A DNA stretch of 64,000 nucleotides from Dehalococcoidia bacterium (GCA_028279505.1 JANQNP010000128.1:1-64000), one strand, 5' to 3'; shown: positions 48,653 to 58,034, numbered from the stretch's first letter. Notes: generated from the letters alone by a model not told the origin. A program made the numbers and translations.

Positions 48653-51232
48653 TCAGCCTGCTTCAACGCCCTGCGCCTCGCGCAACGCCGCCACCTCGGG
48701 GGGTGTCGTGTCGAGGACGCCCGAGGCGTGCAGCGCCTCGATCTCCGCGTCGCCCTTTCCGAGGATCGAGCGCAGCACGTAGTCGGTGTGCTGACCGAGC
48801 GTCGGAGCGGCGCGGCGGACCTTGCCAGGGGTGCGACTGAACTGCCACGGGATGCCACTGACGAGGTGCGGCCCCACCGACTTGTGGTTCACCGTCGGCC
48901 AGAAGCCGCGCGCTTGCAGGTGCGGGTCTTCGATCACGCGGCGGTTCTCGGCGACGACGCCCGCCGCGACACCTGCCGATTGCAGCTCGGACATCGCGAG
49001 GTCACGATCGCGCTGCTGCGTCCAGGCGGTGATTGCGGCGTCGATCTCGTCGTGGCGCTGGCGGCGACCGGCCAGCGTCGAGAGTTCGGCTTCCTGGGCG
49101 AGGTCCGTTCGCCCGATCGCCGCTGCGAGGGCACGCCACTCCTCGGCGCTCCCAATCGCGAGGGCGAGCCAGGCGTCGTCGCCCGCGCAGCGGTAGACGC
49201 CCGACGGGGCCATGAACTCGTCGCGGTTGCCGATGCGAACCGGCTCGTTGCCGGTGAGCTCGTACTCGACGATCTCGTCGCCGAGCCAGCAGATGGCGGC
49301 TTCGCGCTGTGAGAGGTCGATGTAGCTGCCTCGGCCGGTGGTCCGGCGGTGGTGCAGCGCAGTCATGATGTAGCCCATGGCGTGGATGCCCGCGATCGGG
49401 TCGCCGTAGTTGATGCCAGACTTCAGCGGAATGTCGCCCTCGTACCCGGTGCGGTCGACGATGCCGCCGAGCTGTTCGATCGCGACGCCGTAGCCGACAT
49501 ACTTCGCCTCCGGCCCGCCGTTGCCGCTGGGCGGCATCGAGATGAAGACGATGTCGTCTCTGATGCCCTTGAGCACGTCGTAGCCGTAGCCCATCCGCTC
49601 GAAGACGCCGCCGCCGAAGTTCTCGATGACCACATCCGCACGGGCGATCAGCTTGTGCAGCACTGCCCGGCCTTCGTCGGCGAGGATGTTCATACAGAGG
49701 TCGAACTTCCCGCGGTTCAGCTTGTTGAAGTAGGCGCTGCGGTTCCACGGCTCGTCCTGCGGATCGTCGTTCGCGTACATGCCGATCGGGCTATCGGGGA
49801 TCGCGATCGCCGGACCACGCACCGAGTCGAGGTGGCTGTTCACCTCGACCTTGATCACCGTGGCTCCGAGGTCGGCCATCAGCTTCGTCGCGTACGGGCC
49901 GGCCCAGACCATCGACAGGTCGAGGACCGTCACGTCCTCGAGGGGCCCGCTGCGAGTCATGTCCTCTTCGAGGTCGCCCGACGGTCCGGGGAGCGGGAAG
50001 ACGCCCTCGGTCACCGTCGCCGGCTCGATGGAGACGGCCTGCGGCCTCACTGCGGGCAACGGCTCATCCAGTGTCGCCTCCGAGGGTGGCCCGCCGGGGA
50101 GCGTGGCGAAGACCTCGTCGTTGTGCTCGCCGAGGAGGGGCGCACGCCCGAGCGACCACAGGCCGTCGGTGAAGCGCGCTGCCATCGTGGGGTACCGAGC
50201 GGAGCCGGCGATGGGGTGGTCAATCTCCTCGAAGAAGTCGCGGTAGGCGAGTTGCTCTGACTTGAAGAAGTCGCTCGGTGTGGCGACGAATCCGAACGGC
50301 ATGCCGAGCGCCTGGGCGCGGTGGTAGATGTCCTCCTTCTCGTGGGTGACGAGCCATGGGAGCATCAACGCGTCGATCTCGTCGCGCAGCGTCGACTGCG
50401 CGCCCGGTGCCGCGAAGCGCTCCTCGGCGAGCTCATCGCTCTCGACGAGCTTTGGGATCATCGCCCACCGCCTCGGTGGTCCCGAGACCACACCCACGTA
50501 GCCGTCCGCAGCGGGGTAGACGCCCCACGCCGCCCGCGCGCCGTTGCCCGACCGAGGCCAGACCTCGCCCTTGTACAGCCACACGCCATCCGTGAACTCG
50601 AGCAGCGAGGCGGTGCACTCGTGGATCGAGACGTCGACGTGCTGGCCACGGTTCGAGGTGGCTCGTTCCCACAGCGCGACGAGCGTCGCGTCGAACGCGT
50701 TGTGCCCGGCGCCGTACGCGCCGAGGTAGCCGCCGTTCTTCAGCGGCTCGCGGTCGGGCTCCCCGGTGATGTGCATCAACCCGCTGAGGGCATACGTGGT
50801 GATCTCCCACGCCGCGAGGTCGGCGTACGGCCCCGTCTGCCCGAAGTCCGTTACCGACAGATAGACGAGGTTCGGATGGCCATCGGCAAGGTCGTCGTAT
50901 CCGAGGCCCCAGCGCGCCATGGTGCCGGGCCGGTAGCCCTCGACGAGAACGTCCGCATCGGCAAGTAGCTCGCGCAGCGCCAGACGGCCCGGCTCAGTCT
51001 CGAGGTCGATCGTGACCGAGCGCTTGCCCTGGTTGAGGTAGAGATGGAGGGCGCCTGCCTCGGGATTCTCATTGCCCTCGGGGAACGGTCCCCACTGCCG
51101 GATCGGGTCTCCGCCGGGGCGCTCGACCTTGATCACGTCGGCGCCGAAGCCGGCGAGGAGACGGGTGCAGAACGGACCGGCGATGTAGCTACTGAGGTCG
51201 ACGACCTTGAGTCCGGTGAGCGGGCCGTCCAC
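48653..51232 (-). CDS. Fused double CaiB/BaiF (class III) CoA transferase
   Basis: 859 aa containing two complete class III CoA-transferase units: first about 1-400 (LKVVDLSSYIAGPFCTRLLAGFGADVIKVE, NQGKRSVTIDLE), second about 435-850 (VTVLDLSMVWAGPYATKLMADLGATVIKVE, NRGKFDLCMNIL). Class III enzymes are interlocked dimers of about 400-residue subunits, so this is a covalent pseudo-dimer. The usual catalytic Asp in VDVSxxDA is Glu in both halves (HVDVSIHECT, YIDLSQREAA). GTG 51232 has AGGAGG five bases upstream; the frame to 51325 is not needed. Substrates may be carnitine-, bile-acid- or succinate-type CoA esters; not predictable. Confidence 0.88.
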   Translation of the reverse strand: MDGPLTGLKVVDLSSYIAGPFCTRLLAGFGADVIKVERPGGDPIRQWGPFPEGNENPEAGALHLYLNQGKRSVTIDLETEPGRLALRELLADADVLVEGYRPGTMARWGLGYDDLADGHPNLVYLSVTDFGQTGPYADLAAWEITTYALSGLMHITGEPDREPLKNGGYLGAYGAGHNAFDATLVALWERATSNRGQHVDVSIHECTASLLEFTDGVWLYKGEVWPRSGNGARAAWGVYPAADGYVGVVSGPPRRWAMIPKLVESDELAEERFAAPGAQSTLRDEIDALMLPWLVTHEKEDIYHRAQALGMPFGFVATPSDFFKSEQLAYRDFFEEIDHPIAGSARYPTMAARFTDGLWSLGRAPLLGEHNDEVFATLPGGPPSEATLDEPLPAVRPQAVSIEPATVTEGVFPLPGPSGDLEEDMTRSGPLEDVTVLDLSMVWAGPYATKLMADLGATVIKVEVNSHLDSVRGPAIAIPDSPIGMYANDDPQDEPWNRSAYFNKLNRGKFDLCMNILADEGRAVLHKLIARADVVIENFGGGVFERMGYGYDVLKGIRDDIVFISMPPSGNGGPEAKYVGYGVAIEQLGGIVDRTGYEGDIPLKSGINYGDPIAGIHAMGYIMTALHHRRTTGRGSYIDLSQREAAICWLGDEIVEYELTGNEPVRIGNRDEFMAPSGVYRCAGDDAWLALAIGSAEEWRALAAAIGRTDLAQEAELSTLAGRRQRHDEIDAAITAWTQQRDRDLAMSELQSAGVAAGVVAENRRVIEDPHLQARGFWPTVNHKSVGPHLVSGIPWQFSRTPGKVRRAAPTLGQHTDYVLRSILGKGDAEIEALHASGVLDTTPPEVAALREAQGVEAG

Positions 51233-51420
51233 GGAACCTCCTGCGCGCACGTCGATGGGGAACGCTGGCACACGATAACGGACGTGGCGAGGCCCGGTCG
51301 TGAGCCAGGGCTGAAGCCGGGCCACTTCGAATGTCGATGCTCTATTACCGGTTCGAGCGCCCCGTTGAGCTACGTTGCGCGCGAACCAGCGACCCGCTGG
51401 CGGGTGTGAGGCGAGACGGC

Positions 51421-52497
51421 ATGAAGCGACTGGTGGTCTGCTCGGACGGGACCTGGAACCGCGCCGACGCGAAGAACCCGACGAACGTGGTCAAGCTGTA
51501 CCGCAGCGTGCAGCTTCAGGACGGCGACGTCGCCCAGATCCCCTGGTACGACCCTGGTGTCGGCACCGGCAACGCCATCGTCCGCGCGATCGGCGGCGCG
51601 ACCGGCTTTGGCCTCACCCAGAACATCGAGGACGCATACCGCTTCCTCGTCCGCAACTACGTGCCCGGCGACGAGGTGTACCTGTTCGGCTTCAGCCGTG
51701 GCGCGTACACGTCGCGCAGCCTCGGAGGGTTGATCCGCAACAGCGGCATCCTGCGCCGCGACTACGAGGCGCGCATCGACGACGCGATCCGCCTCTACCG
51801 CGACCGCAAGCGCGGCCCGTACCACCCCGACGTCGAGCAGTTCCGAGGTGACTTCTCCCACCCGCAGTTCCGACTCAAGTTCATTGGCGTCTGGGACACG
51901 GTCGGCTCGCTCGGGATTCCGGGGAACCTGTTCAACCGCCTCAACCGGCGGCTGCACAGCTTCCACGACGTGAAGCTGAGTCGCAGCGTGCAGTTCGGCT
52001 ACCAGGCGCTCGCGCTCGACGAGCACCGGCGAACCTTCGCCCCGACGCTCTGGGAGGTGCAGTGCAACCAGGCCGGCGCGCCGCCGCCGGACGCGGGCGA
52101 CATCGGCGACCTCGGTGGCGAGCAGGTCGTGGAGCAGGTGTGGTTCGCCGGGGCGCACTCGGACGTCGGAGGCGGCTACTCCGACGACCGGCTCAGCGAC
52201 GCGGCGCTGCGCTGGCTGATGGAGCGAGCGGCGTCGACCGGCCTCGCCTTCAAGAGCGGGGCGACGCCGAGGGCCGCCGACGCGGTCGAGGGCCGTGTGC
52301 ATATCTCGCGCAGCGGCATCTTCAAGTACCTCCCGGGGATCGACCGAACCGTCGGCGAACACGACGACGAGGCGATCCACGAGACCGTCCGCGAGCGTGT
52401 GCGGTCGTCCGACTACGGCCCTCGAGGGCTGCGCGAGTCACGGTTCTGGCCAGAGCTGACGGCTACCCGTGGCCGCGAGTCCAACCCCCCGCGGTAG
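51421..52497 (+). CDS. DUF2235 alpha/beta-hydrolase
   Basis: A 358-aa protein of the DUF2235 family, which contains T6SS phospholipase effectors (Tle1) and also housekeeping proteins. Starts MKRLVVCSDGTWNRAD, has the nucleophile elbow GFSRGAYTSRS (Ser in GxSxG), VWDTVGSLGIP and FAGAHSDVGGGY (likely Asp and His of the triad). No signal, no membrane helix and no T6SS genes nearby, so an effector role is not supported. ATG 51421 lies after GAGGCGAG; frames from 51331 extend into the CoA-transferase promoter. Confidence 0.85.
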   Translation: MKRLVVCSDGTWNRADAKNPTNVVKLYRSVQLQDGDVAQIPWYDPGVGTGNAIVRAIGGATGFGLTQNIEDAYRFLVRNYVPGDEVYLFGFSRGAYTSRSLGGLIRNSGILRRDYEARIDDAIRLYRDRKRGPYHPDVEQFRGDFSHPQFRLKFIGVWDTVGSLGIPGNLFNRLNRRLHSFHDVKLSRSVQFGYQALALDEHRRTFAPTLWEVQCNQAGAPPPDAGDIGDLGGEQVVEQVWFAGAHSDVGGGYSDDRLSDAALRWLMERAASTGLAFKSGATPRAADAVEGRVHISRSGIFKYLPGIDRTVGEHDDEAIHETVRERVRSSDYGPRGLRESRFWPELTATRGRESNPPR

Positions 52498-52526
52498 CGC
52501 CGGGCGCCCCCGACGCACCCCGCCTC

Positions 52527-52580
52527 CGAGGGCAGTCGATCTCCGAGGGCTCTCACCTCCCGAGTGCGCTCAACCTCGGA
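52527..52580. repeat. Short intergenic repeats (TCCGAGGGC family)
   Basis: Two exact CTCCGAGGGC copies and a degenerate CTCCCGAGTGC follow the DUF2235 stop, about 20 bp apart. They resemble the words at 22330-22455 and in the 47-bp repeats at 30817. Confidence 0.45.
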
Positions 52581-53208
52581 CGAATGGCTCGCGCAACATC
52601 AGCGTGAGCGTCGGCGCGTTGCGGCCGAGGCTCAGCTCCTCGAGGACGCGGAAGCCGTGGCGCCAGTAGAAGCTCAGGTTCTGCGGATTGGATGACTCGA
52701 GGTAGGCGGGCATGCCCGTGGCGTCGCATTCGATCAGCGTCGCCCGCAGCAGATGGCCGCCGATGCCCGATCCGCGGGCGCGATCCGCGGCGCCGATCGT
52801 GCCGAGGTAGTAGTGCGGGAATTTCGGGTAGTGCCCTTCGGTGGCCGTGATCAGCTTGATGAACCTCGGAAAGCGGCGAATGCCGGTGAGGTGGCGCACG
52901 TCCCACAGCTCGCGAACGCCGGCGAGCGTCAGCGACTGGAGGCCGCCGGGCGGCTCGGTCCAGAGGGCGGCGGCCTGCACCTCGCCGTCGCGCTCGGCGA
53001 CCTGGACCCGACGGCCGAGCTCCAACTCCTCGGAGGCGTATCCGGTGAAGAAGGCGGCGCGGGCCTGGTCTCGCTGGTCGTCGTCGCGGATCACCCAGGA
53101 GATGACGGGGTCGTCGCGGAACGCGTCAGCGAGCACGGCGCCGATCCGTTCGGCCTCGTCAGGTCGGCCGGCGCGAATGACGACGTCGGAGTGGGTCGAG
53201 GTGATCAT
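52570..53208 (-). CDS. GNAT family N-acetyltransferase
   Basis: A 212-aa acyl-CoA-dependent acetyltransferase. Motif A is GTIGAADRARGSGIGGHLLRAT (the R/Q-x-x-G-x-G/A acetyl-CoA loop), followed by YLESSNPQNLSFYWRHGF, the usual C-terminal stretch of the family; N-terminal IRAGRPDEAERIGAVLADAFRDDP is typical. ATG 53208 follows GGGACC. The extended frame to 53667 overlaps the divergent TVP38 gene and is rejected. Substrate is unknown. Confidence 0.87.
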   Translation of the reverse strand: MITSTHSDVVIRAGRPDEAERIGAVLADAFRDDPVISWVIRDDDQRDQARAAFFTGYASEELELGRRVQVAERDGEVQAAALWTEPPGGLQSLTLAGVRELWDVRHLTGIRRFPRFIKLITATEGHYPKFPHYYLGTIGAADRARGSGIGGHLLRATLIECDATGMPAYLESSNPQNLSFYWRHGFRVLEELSLGRNAPTLTLMLREPFVRG

Positions 53209-53349
53209 CGGCGGTCCCTGCTCGGTCGCAACAACAGGCGTCGGGCGATCTCTGTGAGCACCATCGTCCTCGATCGCGGTCAGGTGGTCTAGCCTCGATG
53301 GTGACGGACGCGCGATCGAGGGCGCGGGACGGCGGGATCGAGGCGGCAC

Positions 53350-54030
53350 GTGCTCCGGATGCCATCGCGCCGCCTGCTGATCGGCGGCGGGCTGCTGCTG
53401 ATCATCGTGGTGATCCTGCAGTCGACGGTCCGCATCTCGCTCGAGGACATCGAGGACGCCGTCGCCGCCGCCGGCGTGTTCGGTCCGATCGCCTACGCGG
53501 TGGTCCTGTTCCTCGGACTGAGCGTGCCGTTCAACCCGGTGTCGGACGTGGCGACCGTCAATGTCGCCGCACTCGTCTTCGAGCCTGAGGTGTCGGTCGC
53601 TGCGACCTTCGTTGCCCACACCGTCGCGCTGACGGTGAACTTCATTCTCGCGAAGCGGTACGGGCACGTCGGGATCCGCCTGATCACCGGACGCGGCGAG
53701 GTCGGCGTCGTGAACCGGCTCAGCGATCGGATGAGTTACCGGACGGTGTTCGTGACGCGATTCATGCTGCCGCTCACCGCCATCGGCATCGACATCGTGA
53801 GCTACCTCGCGGGCATGCGCGGGCTCCGATTCGTGCCCTTCTACATCGCCAGCATCATCCCGTGGACCGTGATCAGCGTCGTCTACTTCTACTCGACGGC
53901 CTACCTGAAGGACCGGTCGCTGATCCTCTTCTTCGTCCCGGCGGCGCTCCTCATCCTCGGCCCACCGGCGTTGCTCGTGCTCTGGCGTCGGATCCGTGGG
54001 GACCGAACCACCCCCGTCGAGGTGCCCTAG
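53350..54030 (+). CDS. TVP38/TMEM64 (DedA-like) membrane protein
   Basis: A 226-aa inner-membrane protein with about five hydrophobic segments and the VTT-type core: a re-entrant-like stretch LFLGLSVPFNPVSDVATVNVAALVFEP, then FVTRFMLPLTAIGIDIVSYLAGM and IASIIPWTVISVVYFY. Relatives influence membrane potential or lipid scrambling. GTG 53350 is used, with GAGGCGG upstream. It is divergent from the GNAT gene and convergent with the beta-lactamase-fold lipoprotein gene. Confidence 0.8.
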   Translation: MLRMPSRRLLIGGGLLLIIVVILQSTVRISLEDIEDAVAAAGVFGPIAYAVVLFLGLSVPFNPVSDVATVNVAALVFEPEVSVAATFVAHTVALTVNFILAKRYGHVGIRLITGRGEVGVVNRLSDRMSYRTVFVTRFMLPLTAIGIDIVSYLAGMRGLRFVPFYIASIIPWTVISVVYFYSTAYLKDRSLILFFVPAALLILGPPALLVLWRRIRGDRTTPVEVP

Positions 54031-54053
54031 CCGGGCCGAGGGTCAGCGCGAGA

Positions 54054-55307
54054 CTAGGAGTCGCTGTCACCGTCGGCCGCCGAGCCGTCCTCGGTTGTCG
54101 CCGTGTCGTCGGCTGGTACGGAATCCTCCACCGCTGTGTCGCCAGCCGAGGTGGCGTCGTCGGTCGTGGCCGTCTCGTCGGTCGCTCCAGCGTCCTCCAC
54201 TGGCTCGTCGCTCGTGTCCGGCGGCGCCACCAACTCCGCGGTCGGGTACCGCTCCTGGAAGAACTCCCACGTCGCCGTGGAGAGCTGCTGCCCGAGCACG
54301 ACGTCGCCGTACTTCACCGGGACGAACTGCGAGAAGAACGAGACCGCGTACGCCCGCTCCTGTCCGTCCTGCTCGAAGCGAACGATCCCAATGTCGTTGT
54401 CGACCCACTTCCCGCTGTCGGTGGGAAAGAACCCGTTCTTGTGGCTGACCGGCACCGTCGGCCCGACCGCGAGGAGGTAGTTGAGGCCGTCCTTCACCCC
54501 GGTCATCTTCTCGAGGAGGTAGTCGAGCCACTCGTCCTCGAGCACGCCGTCGGCGTAGGTCGCGCGCAGCGCCTCGTTCATCGCCGCGGCGCTGATGTAG
54601 TTGTTCGGGTCGACGCCGAGCGACTCATGACCGTAGAGCGGCGGATGGTCGAACACGACGTCGTCACCAGCGAGCGAGTCGATTAGCGTCGAGACGCGCT
54701 CGAGGCCCGCGATGACGTCGCCGTCACCGGCGATCTGGTAGAGCTCGCGCGCCGTCACGGGGTTGCTGGTCCGGATTGTCGCCGCAATCAGATCGCCGAC
54801 CTCGGACTCGTCGATGCGCCCATTCTGGACATCGAGCGTCGACTGCAGCAGCACGAAGTAGTTCACCGTGCAGCCGGTGAGGTGCAACCGATCGAGGTTC
54901 ACGCCCACCGTCTCGCCGGTGTCCATGTCGGTGACGGCGAAGGAGAACTCGCCCGGGCTCGGATAGACCTCCGCCAGCGCGTTCAGCGTCCCTTCGAGGG
55001 CGCTCATCTCCTGCGCCGGCGCGAAGATCGGTACCTCGGGCTCGGGCGTCGGTGTGGGCGTGACCGTCGCGGCGGGCGTCGGGTCAGGCGTCGCGCTCGC
55101 GGTCGGGGAGACCGAAGGCGTCGCGTCGGAGGGCGTCGGCTCGGCGCTCGGCTCGCCGATCGGCGTTGGCGAGGTCGTGGCGGTGGTCGCGGCGGTCGGG
55201 CTGGAACATGCGGCCAGCAGCAGGCTCACCAGGAGCAGCAGGACGGGCACAGTCAGGTTCCTGTGCGTCATGCCATGAGGGTCGACGCGATTCGCGCTGG
55301 CGTCCAC
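54054..55307 (-). CDS. Beta-lactamase-fold lipoprotein without SxxK
   Basis: A 417-aa exported protein: signal peptide with lipobox LLAAC, a Thr/Pro/Ser linker to about 90, a class A beta-lactamase-like domain (about 95-365) and an Asp/Thr/Ala/Ser tail. The domain shows VTDMDTGETVGVN at the start and SHKNGFF plus NDIGIVRF at the KTG region. Where SxxK should be, the sequence reads LTGCTVNYFVLLQ, so Ser and Lys seem replaced by Cys/Thr and Asn; a beta-lactam-hydrolysing role is doubtful. GTG 55307 is preferred because of GGAGG eight bases upstream; ATG 55271 is the alternative. Could be a peptidoglycan-binding protein. Confidence 0.75.
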   Translation of the reverse strand: MDASANRVDPHGMTHRNLTVPVLLLLVSLLLAACSSPTAATTATTSPTPIGEPSAEPTPSDATPSVSPTASATPDPTPAATVTPTPTPEPEVPIFAPAQEMSALEGTLNALAEVYPSPGEFSFAVTDMDTGETVGVNLDRLHLTGCTVNYFVLLQSTLDVQNGRIDESEVGDLIAATIRTSNPVTARELYQIAGDGDVIAGLERVSTLIDSLAGDDVVFDHPPLYGHESLGVDPNNYISAAAMNEALRATYADGVLEDEWLDYLLEKMTGVKDGLNYLLAVGPTVPVSHKNGFFPTDSGKWVDNDIGIVRFEQDGQERAYAVSFFSQFVPVKYGDVVLGQQLSTATWEFFQERYPTAELVAPPDTSDEPVEDAGATDETATTDDATSAGDTAVEDSVPADDTATTEDGSAADGDSDS

Positions 55308-55422
55308 TGCGGGGACCTCCTCGGTTGTCGTCATAACGACGAGTAAGTCCGAGTAGGTTCCCGTGAGGATCGAGGCTAGCCCGCGGGTCCGATTCTGGGC
55401 GGGGAGGGAAGAGGATGGGGCG

Positions 55423-56235
55423 CTAGTGCTCCACCACCGTCCCGCCATTGATGTTGATCGATTGCCCGTGGATCCAGGACGCGGCCTCGGTGCAGAGGTA
55501 GGCGATGAAGTCGCCCACCTCTTCGTCGGTGCCGTTGCGGCCGACCGGGGTGCGCTCGGCCATCTGCTGCCACTGCTCGCCACGCCCGAGGCCGTCCATG
55601 CGGTGGGTGTCGACGGCGCCCGGGCAGACGCAGTTCACGTTGATGCCCATTGGCCCGAGCTCCCGGGAGAGCCCCTGCGTCATCCCGACGACGGCGAAGT
55701 TGGCGGCGTTGTATGCGAGCGTGTTGGGGCTGCCGCGCTTCCCGGCGCTCGAGGAGATCATCACCAGCTTGCCGCCGTCGCCTTGCGCCACGACCTGCTC
55801 GACGAACGCCTTCGTCATCAGGTAGCTGCCAGTCACCTTGATATCGAGGACGCGCTGAAAGACCTCCGGGTCGAGGTCGAGCAGCGGCACCCGGTCCTCG
55901 CCGCGAGCCGCGGCGGCGTTGTTCACGAGGATGTCGACCCGCCCGAACTCCTCGACCGCCTTCGTCACGGTGTTCTGCGCATCCTCGATGTTTCGCGCGT
56001 CCGCGATCAGCGGCAGCGCCCGCACGCCGAGTTCGCGGCACTCGTCGGCGGTGCTCTCGATGTCGCGCCAGTTCACCGCCTTCTCGTCGTCGGGGAACGT
56101 CGAGGGGTCGCGCCCGGTCCCCGTCACCACCATGTCCGCGCCGAGACGCGCGAAGGCCACCGCCGCCGCCCGCCCGATCCCGCGCAGCCGGCCGGCACCG
56201 GTGACGATCGCAACCTTGCCGTCGAGTTCTGGCAT
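55423..56235 (-). CDS. SDR family oxidoreductase with altered YxxxK
   Basis: A 270-aa short-chain dehydrogenase-like protein: TGAGRLRGIGRA cofactor loop, NNAAA, MISSSAG with the catalytic Ser, and the active-site Tyr in YNAANFAVVG. The Lys that normally lies four residues after Tyr is Asn, so proton relay may differ or activity may be lost. The C-terminus (WIHGQSININGG) is normal. ATG 56235 is chosen over the frame start at 56289, which lacks an SD. It follows the cupin gene on the same strand by 78 bp. Confidence 0.82.
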   Translation of the reverse strand: MPELDGKVAIVTGAGRLRGIGRAAAVAFARLGADMVVTGTGRDPSTFPDDEKAVNWRDIESTADECRELGVRALPLIADARNIEDAQNTVTKAVEEFGRVDILVNNAAAARGEDRVPLLDLDPEVFQRVLDIKVTGSYLMTKAFVEQVVAQGDGGKLVMISSSAGKRGSPNTLAYNAANFAVVGMTQGLSRELGPMGINVNCVCPGAVDTHRMDGLGRGEQWQQMAERTPVGRNGTDEEVGDFIAYLCTEAASWIHGQSININGGTVVEH

Positions 56236-56313
56236 GCCTCGGAACCTCCGGGTGCGGGGCGTCGCGCGCCCTCGATTGAGTGCGCGCACGGTACCCGGAT
56301 CGGCGACCCGCCG

Positions 56314-56655
56314 TCAGTCCGCGATCGGCACGAAGGCGCAGATCCCGCCCTGGCGCACCGTCGAGGTGTGCCCGTGCCCCGTGGTGTCCTCGGCGCGGAG
56401 CACGTCGCCGGGCTCCATCAGCATCGAGCTGCCGTCGCCGAGCCCGATCTCGACGCTGGCGGTGAGGTAGAGGACGTACTGGAGCCGCGGCGCGGGGTGG
56501 TAATCGATGAAGCCGCCGTCCGGCCGCTGCGCGAACATCACGCCGGTCGCGCCCTCGAGCGCCGTGCGAGTGCCATCCCGTTCGGAGAACGGCGGCTCGA
56601 TCACCTCGGTGTGGGACTCGTTGTCGGGGCCGGTGTAGACGCGGACGAACTTCAT
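56314..56655 (-). CDS. Small cupin-domain protein
   Basis: A 113-aa single-domain cupin: the first motif is HPAPRLQYVLYLTASVEIGLGDG and the second GDVLRAEDTTGHGHTS, leaving at least two His in metal-ligand positions. Such proteins serve as sensors, isomerases or dioxygenases; nothing narrower can be said. ATG 56655 has AGGAGCG upstream. Likely cotranscribed with the SDR gene that follows on the same strand, and divergent from the threonine-synthase-like gene. Confidence 0.75.
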   Translation of the reverse strand: MKFVRVYTGPDNESHTEVIEPPFSERDGTRTALEGATGVMFAQRPDGGFIDYHPAPRLQYVLYLTASVEIGLGDGSSMLMEPGDVLRAEDTTGHGHTSTVRQGGICAFVPIAD

Positions 56656-56774
56656 GGCGCTCCTCGCTCTCGCGCGTGTCGTGGCCCTGAAGATAGGCGC
56701 GATCGCGGGCGTGGGCCGAAGCCCCGCGGTCTCGTAGGCTCGCCGCACGGGCGATGCGATCCACGGAGGCGTCA

Positions 56775-57962
56775 GTGGCCGGCGACACGATCTCGAAGCT
56801 CACCCACATCGAGTGCTCGATCTGCGGCGAGCACCACGACCCCGAAGCGGTGCAGACGATCTGCACGACCTGTGGTCGCGCCCTCGTCGCGCGCTACGAC
56901 CTCGAGGCAGCGAAGGCGACCCTCACGAGGGAGGCGCTCGGCCAACGCGTCGCCTCGATGTGGCGCTACGAGGAGGTCATGCCGATCCGCCGGCGCGAGC
57001 ACATCGTCTCGCTCGGCGAGGGGATGACCGCGCTGCTCGCGACGCCGCGCCTCGGTGCACGGGCCGGCGCCTCGGACCTGTGGGTGAAAGACGAAGGCTC
57101 GAATCCGACCGGGACTTTCAAGGCACGCGGCATCTCCGCGGCGCTGTCGAAGGCCGTCGAGCTCGGGGTCACCGAGGTAGGCATGCCCACGGCGGGCAAT
57201 GCCGGAGCGGCCACCGCCGCCTACGCGGCGCGGGCCGGGATCGCCGCGCACGTGGCGATGCCGGCGGACACGCCGGCCGCGATGATGGACGAGGTCCGCA
57301 CGTACGGCGGCTCGCTCAAGCTGATCGACGGGCTGATCTCCGACGCCGGCGCGTGGATCGCCGACCAGGCCGCCGAGCGTGGCTGGTTCGCGATGGCGAC
57401 GCTGAAGGAGCCGTACCGCGTCGAGGGCAAGAAGACGATGGGCTACGAGCTGTGGGAGCAGTTCGACGGCCGCCTGCCCGACGCGATCCTCTACCCGACG
57501 GGCGGCGGCACCGGCCTGATCGGCATGTGGAAGGCGTTCGGCGAGCTCGAGGCGATGGGGCTGATCGGCTCTGAACGCCCTCGGATGATCGTCGTGCAAT
57601 CCGAGGGCTGCGCGCCGATCGTCCGCGCCTACGACGCCGGCGCGGACCGCGCCGAGCCATGGGCCGACGCCACGACGATCGCGCCCGGCATCCGCGTCCC
57701 GGTCGCCTTCGCAGACGATCTCATCCTCCAGGCCGTACGTGAGTCCAACGGCGACGCGATCACCGTCAGCGACAACGAGATCCGCAACGCGATCCTCGAG
57801 GTGACGCGCGCCGAGGGCATCGACGTCTGCCCCGAGGGCGCGGCGACCTTCGCGGGCATGCAGAAGCTGATCGCCGGCGGCCGGCTCGACGCGGACTCGC
57901 GGATCGTGCTCTTCAACACCGGAACCGGACTCAAGCACCCAGAGCTGCGCGTCACGGCGTAG
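56775..57962 (+). CDS. Threonine synthase-like PLP enzyme
   Basis: Fold-type II PLP enzyme, 395 aa. N-terminal zinc-ribbon-like CSICGEHH...CTTCG (two Cys pairs), Schiff-base Lys in NPTGTFKARG, phosphate-binding PTGGGTGLIG and AGNAGAATAAYAARAG. This set matches archaeal/bacterial ThrC that converts O-phosphohomoserine to threonine; cysteate synthase or other relatives share it. No hom or thrB is adjacent, so the role in threonine synthesis is probable, not proved. GTG 56775 has GGAGG five bases upstream and is preferred to ATG 56754. Confidence 0.82.
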   Translation: MAGDTISKLTHIECSICGEHHDPEAVQTICTTCGRALVARYDLEAAKATLTREALGQRVASMWRYEEVMPIRRREHIVSLGEGMTALLATPRLGARAGASDLWVKDEGSNPTGTFKARGISAALSKAVELGVTEVGMPTAGNAGAATAAYAARAGIAAHVAMPADTPAAMMDEVRTYGGSLKLIDGLISDAGAWIADQAAERGWFAMATLKEPYRVEGKKTMGYELWEQFDGRLPDAILYPTGGGTGLIGMWKAFGELEAMGLIGSERPRMIVVQSEGCAPIVRAYDAGADRAEPWADATTIAPGIRVPVAFADDLILQAVRESNGDAITVSDNEIRNAILEVTRAEGIDVCPEGAATFAGMQKLIAGGRLDADSRIVLFNTGTGLKHPELRVTA

Positions 57963-58034
57963 CACGCCTTCGCGCCGCAAAGGCAGGTGCCGCTCGGTCG
58001 TCGGGCCTGCTGTCTGCCAGTAGGCTGACGCGTC

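Noticed and set aside
51330..51400. tRNA-like words on the minus strand (GTAGCTCAACGG, TAGAGC)
   Set aside because: D-arm halves are too far apart, and no anticodon or T-arm follows; it is partly the leader of the DUF2235 gene.
51421..52497. DUF2235 protein as a T6SS lipase effector
   Set aside because: No VgrG, Hcp, PAAR or immunity gene nearby, and the lineage suggested here is not known for T6SS.
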